A stretch of 64,000 nucleotides of DNA from Massilia sp. Se16.2.3 (GTDB lineage: Bacteria > Pseudomonadota > Gammaproteobacteria > Burkholderiales > Burkholderiaceae_D): contig NZ_CP050451.1 of assembly GCF_014171595.1 (NCBI RefSeq), forward strand, positions 4,030,001 through 4,094,000. Reading direction: 5' to 3'. A program made the position numbers and the translations under genes. Shown piece after piece: positions 59,087 to 64,000 of this stretch; the stretch's first letter is position 1; each line of letters opens with the position of its first letter. Under the pieces are notes generated by a model. The model ran no database searches. It was not told the DNA's origin and was given only the letters and a program-made list of their open reading frames with translations.

Positions 59087-59434
59087 TTATTTGACCATGC
59101 GGATCGAGACCGGATAGCGGTAGGTCTCGCCATTGCTGGTCTTGACGGCGGCGACGATGGTCAGCACCAGGTTGGCCATCATGACGACCCAGAACAGGAG
59201 GATCCCGATCAGGACGAAGGTCAGGATGAAGCAGGCGAAGTAGGCAATCAGGACGGTGAGCTGGAAGTTCAGGGCTTCGCGCGCGTTGTCGGTCGTGAAC
59301 TGGTCCTTCTCGTCTTTCTTGACCAGGTAGACGATCAGCGGCGCCAGCCAGCTGAAGAACAGGCCGCCAAGGTGGACCAGGATGGCGAGCGTCTTGTCGC
59401 CGCTCTGGACGGCAGGGGTCGTTGCATTTTCCAT
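59087..59434 (-). CDS. DUF4870 family membrane protein
   Basis: A 115-residue protein with TLAILVHLGGLFFSWLAPLIVYLVKK, an EALNFQLTVLIAYFACFILTF span and an ILLFWVVMMANLVLTIVAAVK span; family-typical DUF4870 (TIC20-like). Function unknown. The start at ATG 59434 follows AAGAG; ATG 59455 gives seven more residues and cannot be excluded. Confidence 0.88.
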   Translation of the reverse strand: MENATTPAVQSGDKTLAILVHLGGLFFSWLAPLIVYLVKKDEKDQFTTDNAREALNFQLTVLIAYFACFILTFVLIGILLFWVVMMANLVLTIVAAVKTSNGETYRYPVSIRMVK

Positions 59435-59677
59435 TGTTACTCTTTTCGAAGACATGGTGGTGGGTCGGCAGGGGCGGCTTGGCACCGTTTCCGACCTGCC
59501 ATATCCTTGCCTCGACATCGACGGCCGCGATGCAGCCGCCGATTCATGCCGGATTATACGGTTAGTTTTCTTTCGGAAACTAACAGATTGTCACCACCAG
59601 ATCGCTTTTCAAGGAATGCATGCCGCGCCGGTCACCATCGGGCGGCGTAGCCGCACCGCCTGCGTGGCCGCCGGCGC

Positions 59678-59719
59678 GCGACCGGGTTACCGCGACCGGG
59701 TTACCGCGACCGGGTTACC
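59678..59719. repeat. Three tandem 14-bp repeats
   Basis: Three exact copies of GCGACCGGGTTACC followed by a partial fourth (GCGACC). The last copy contains the stop codon of the glutathione S-transferase gene, so the repeats form its 3' untranslated region. Confidence 0.9.
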
Positions 59720-60341
59720 GCGACCCCATTGCCGAGGGACGCGCCGCGATGCGGTCGCGCCAGGCCTGCAGGTGCGCCATGCCCTCGTCGCCGGGGCGGA
59801 ATTTCAGCAGGCCGCGGCCGAATTCGAGGGCGCAGAAAGCAGTGATGTCGGCGATCGTGAAGCGCGCGCCGGCGACATATTCCTGGCGCGCCAGGACCCC
59901 GTCCAGCCAGCGCGCGGTGATGCGCATCTTGTCGGCCTGGGCGCTGCCGAAGTCCCTGAACTGGGGCTGCTCGAGGGGCGCCAGGGCCGGATGGGTATGG
60001 CGCGCGCTGCTGGCTGTCTCCAGCAGCAGGTGCAGCTCCATGCGCCGGTCCGCCATTTCGATGAAGGCGCGCTCTTCGAAGTCGGCACCCATCAGGTTCG
60101 GTTCCGGATGCAGGCCTTCGAGGTAGGTGCAGATCGCGCGCGTTTCGCTGAGCACGCGGCCATCGTCGAACTCCAGGGCCGGTACGCGGCCGAGCGGGTT
60201 CTTCGCCAGGAAGCGTTCGCTGCGCTGTTCGCCGGCGAGGATATCGACCATTTCGGTATCGATGCCGGTGATGTCCTTTTCCAGGATGAACATGCTCACC
60301 CGGCGCGGGTTCGGTGCATGGCTGCTGATGTACAGTTTCAT
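59715..60341 (-). CDS. Glutathione S-transferase family protein
   Basis: A 208-residue GST. The thioredoxin-like N-terminal domain has MKLYISSHAPNPRRVSMFI, NPLGRVPALEFDDGRVLSET (cis-Pro and the Glu/Ser glutathione-binding pair), and a helical C-terminal domain with FTIADITAFCALEF. Detoxification or stress role likely; substrate unknown. ATG 60341 was chosen because the family begins directly with this strand. Confidence 0.9.
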   Translation of the reverse strand: MKLYISSHAPNPRRVSMFILEKDITGIDTEMVDILAGEQRSERFLAKNPLGRVPALEFDDGRVLSETRAICTYLEGLHPEPNLMGADFEERAFIEMADRRMELHLLLETASSARHTHPALAPLEQPQFRDFGSAQADKMRITARWLDGVLARQEYVAGARFTIADITAFCALEFGRGLLKFRPGDEGMAHLQAWRDRIAARPSAMGSR

Positions 60342-60519
60342 GGGTCTCCTTCGGGTTGGTGTGCTCGGGGTTGCGACTTCCGGATCATAGCGGCAAAACG
60401 CCCGCGCGGACGACAGGAAGCTTAACAAGTTGACATGTGCGGTCTTTGGCAGCAGTATCCCGGTCTGCCGATGGCCGCCGGAGCGCCGCCGTCACCGACC
60501 ACCCTGACGAAAGAATCCC

Positions 60520-63178
<2,659 letters not shown>

Positions 63179-63196
63179 AGCCGCCCGCGGCGAACG

Positions 63197-63234
63197 CGGG
63201 AGCATGCGGCAGCGCGCTGGGGTGCGTGCTCCCG
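63197..63234. terminator. Hairpin between the aminopeptidase and glpD genes
   Basis: Arms CGGGAGCA and TGCTCCCG with a 22-base GC-rich loop, between two convergent genes. There is no T-run, so termination is only a possibility. Confidence 0.4.
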
Positions 63235-63295
63235 ATGCGGGCGACGATGCGATCGCCCGCGCCCTGCCGCCATCGCGGCGCCGGGCCGCCCTTCG

Positions 63296-64000
63296 TCAGA
63301 CCGCCATCTCCGCCTGGCGCGCGCCCATCCACTGCTCCAGCCGCGTCGCGCTGCCCGGTGCCGTGAAGGCCCAGCTTGGTGCGCCGCCACAGGATGTCGG
63401 CGGCGCCCCTCGCCCACTCGTGCGCCATCAGGTAATCGATCTCGGCCGCGTAAAGGCCGGGCAGCACTTCCTCTCGCAGGTCGGCCAGGCCATTGCAGCG
63501 TGCCAGCAGGGTATCGATGCGGGTGCCGTAGGCGCGCGCGTAACGCTCGAGCAGGCGCGGCGGCAGCCAGCGGTAGCGCTGGCCCCGGCGGCTGCGCCAG
63601 GCGTCGAATTCGAGTACGCCGCGCTTGTCGGGCCCGGCGCCGAACAGGTCGCCGCCCGGCAGGCAGGCTTGTGCGGTCCAGCCCGGCATTGGGCGGCCTG
63701 GTGCCGGGGCGAGCACGCCGGCCAGCAGGTCGACCGCCTCCTCGACCAGCTTGCGGCTGGTGGTGATCTTGCCGCCAAACACCGACAGCAGCGGCGCACC
63801 GTCGCGGTCGAGCCCGAGGCGATAGTCGCGCGTGGCGGCAGCGGCGCTGGCGGCGGCATCCTCGACGAGCGGCCGCACGCCCGAATAACTCCACAGCACG
63901 TCGGCGGGACTGATGGAACGCGTGAAATAGCGGTTCGCCAGCTGGCACAGGTAGGCGGTTTCCTCATGACTGATGGCGACATTGTCGAGTTCGCCCCGGT
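63296..64000 (-). CDS. glpD: Glycerol-3-phosphate dehydrogenase (aerobic), C-terminal part, frame-disrupted
   Basis: The last ~235 residues of GlpD, running off the right edge. Diagnostic segments: DVLWSYSGVRPLVEDA, PLLSVFGGKITTSRKL, LPGGDLFG, ARAYGTRIDTLL and MAHEWARGAADILWRRTKLG. The FAD enzyme oxidises sn-glycerol-3-phosphate at the membrane and feeds ubiquinone. The end changes frame near 63364-63368: removing one base gives LTAPGSATRLEQWMGARQ and a TGA at 63296-63298. Without that correction the frame runs on to 63045. Confidence 0.92.

Overview
The window is about 64 kb of high-GC chromosomal DNA. Its gene content fits a Burkholderiales bacterium of the Oxalobacteraceae type (Massilia, Telluria, Duganella or Janthinobacterium): an aryl polyene cluster, a Burkholderia-style trimeric porin, ETF-QO, an adjacent recC-recB-recD trio, and a LuxI / RsaL-like / LuxR set. 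The taxonomic call is inference from protein style. I saw no rRNA, tRNA, CRISPR array, prophage or insertion sequence.

Layout. 1-6.2 kb: aryl polyene (APE) pigment operon on the minus strand, running off the left edge (ketosynthase-like factor, acyltransferase, two ACPs, membrane protein, acyl ligase-dehydratase fusion, methyltransferase, glycosyltransferase, start of a second acyltransferase). 6.6-11.5 kb: housekeeping genes (thioesterase, SDR, ETF-QO) and small membrane proteins. 11.5-15.6 kb: glucarate catabolism (dehydratase, MFS transporter, porin) with a duplicated 43-bp putative operator. 15.9-17 kb: a less GC-rich patch with two orphan genes. 17-22.3 kb: LysR regulator with an amino-acid ABC permease and binding protein, then small genes. 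22.5-25.3 kb: sulfate-binding protein, PBP7-type endopeptidase and a small secreted protein.

25.3-34.5 kb is the most distinctive region. A large Rhs protein has a C-terminal Tle1/DUF2235-type lipase domain. It is followed by six tandem paralogous lipoprotein genes, presumably immunity proteins, in a ~655-bp repeat. Four of the five spacers still encode a remnant resembling the last residues of the toxin, so the array looks built by repeated duplication of 'toxin tail plus immunity gene'.

35.9-45 kb carries recC, recB and recD. 45-50.5 kb holds a CHASE-type hybrid histidine kinase divergent from a prolyl oligopeptidase. 51-53 kb is a quorum-sensing module: luxI, an RsaL-like HTH gene and luxR, with a near-perfect lux box. 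53.2-59 kb is a 1,637-residue soluble hybrid kinase with a long tandem HAMP array, followed by a degenerate CheR-like protein. 59-64 kb: DUF4870 protein, glutathione S-transferase, M1 aminopeptidase and the 3' part of glpD.

Quality warning. About thirty single or dinucleotide frame disruptions occur across 13 genes, mostly at G/C runs. They hit genes that are normally essential or conserved (recBCD, pepN, glpD). The simplest reading is uncorrected homopolymer error in the assembly, so disrupted genes are annotated here as full-length CDS with the shift positions named.
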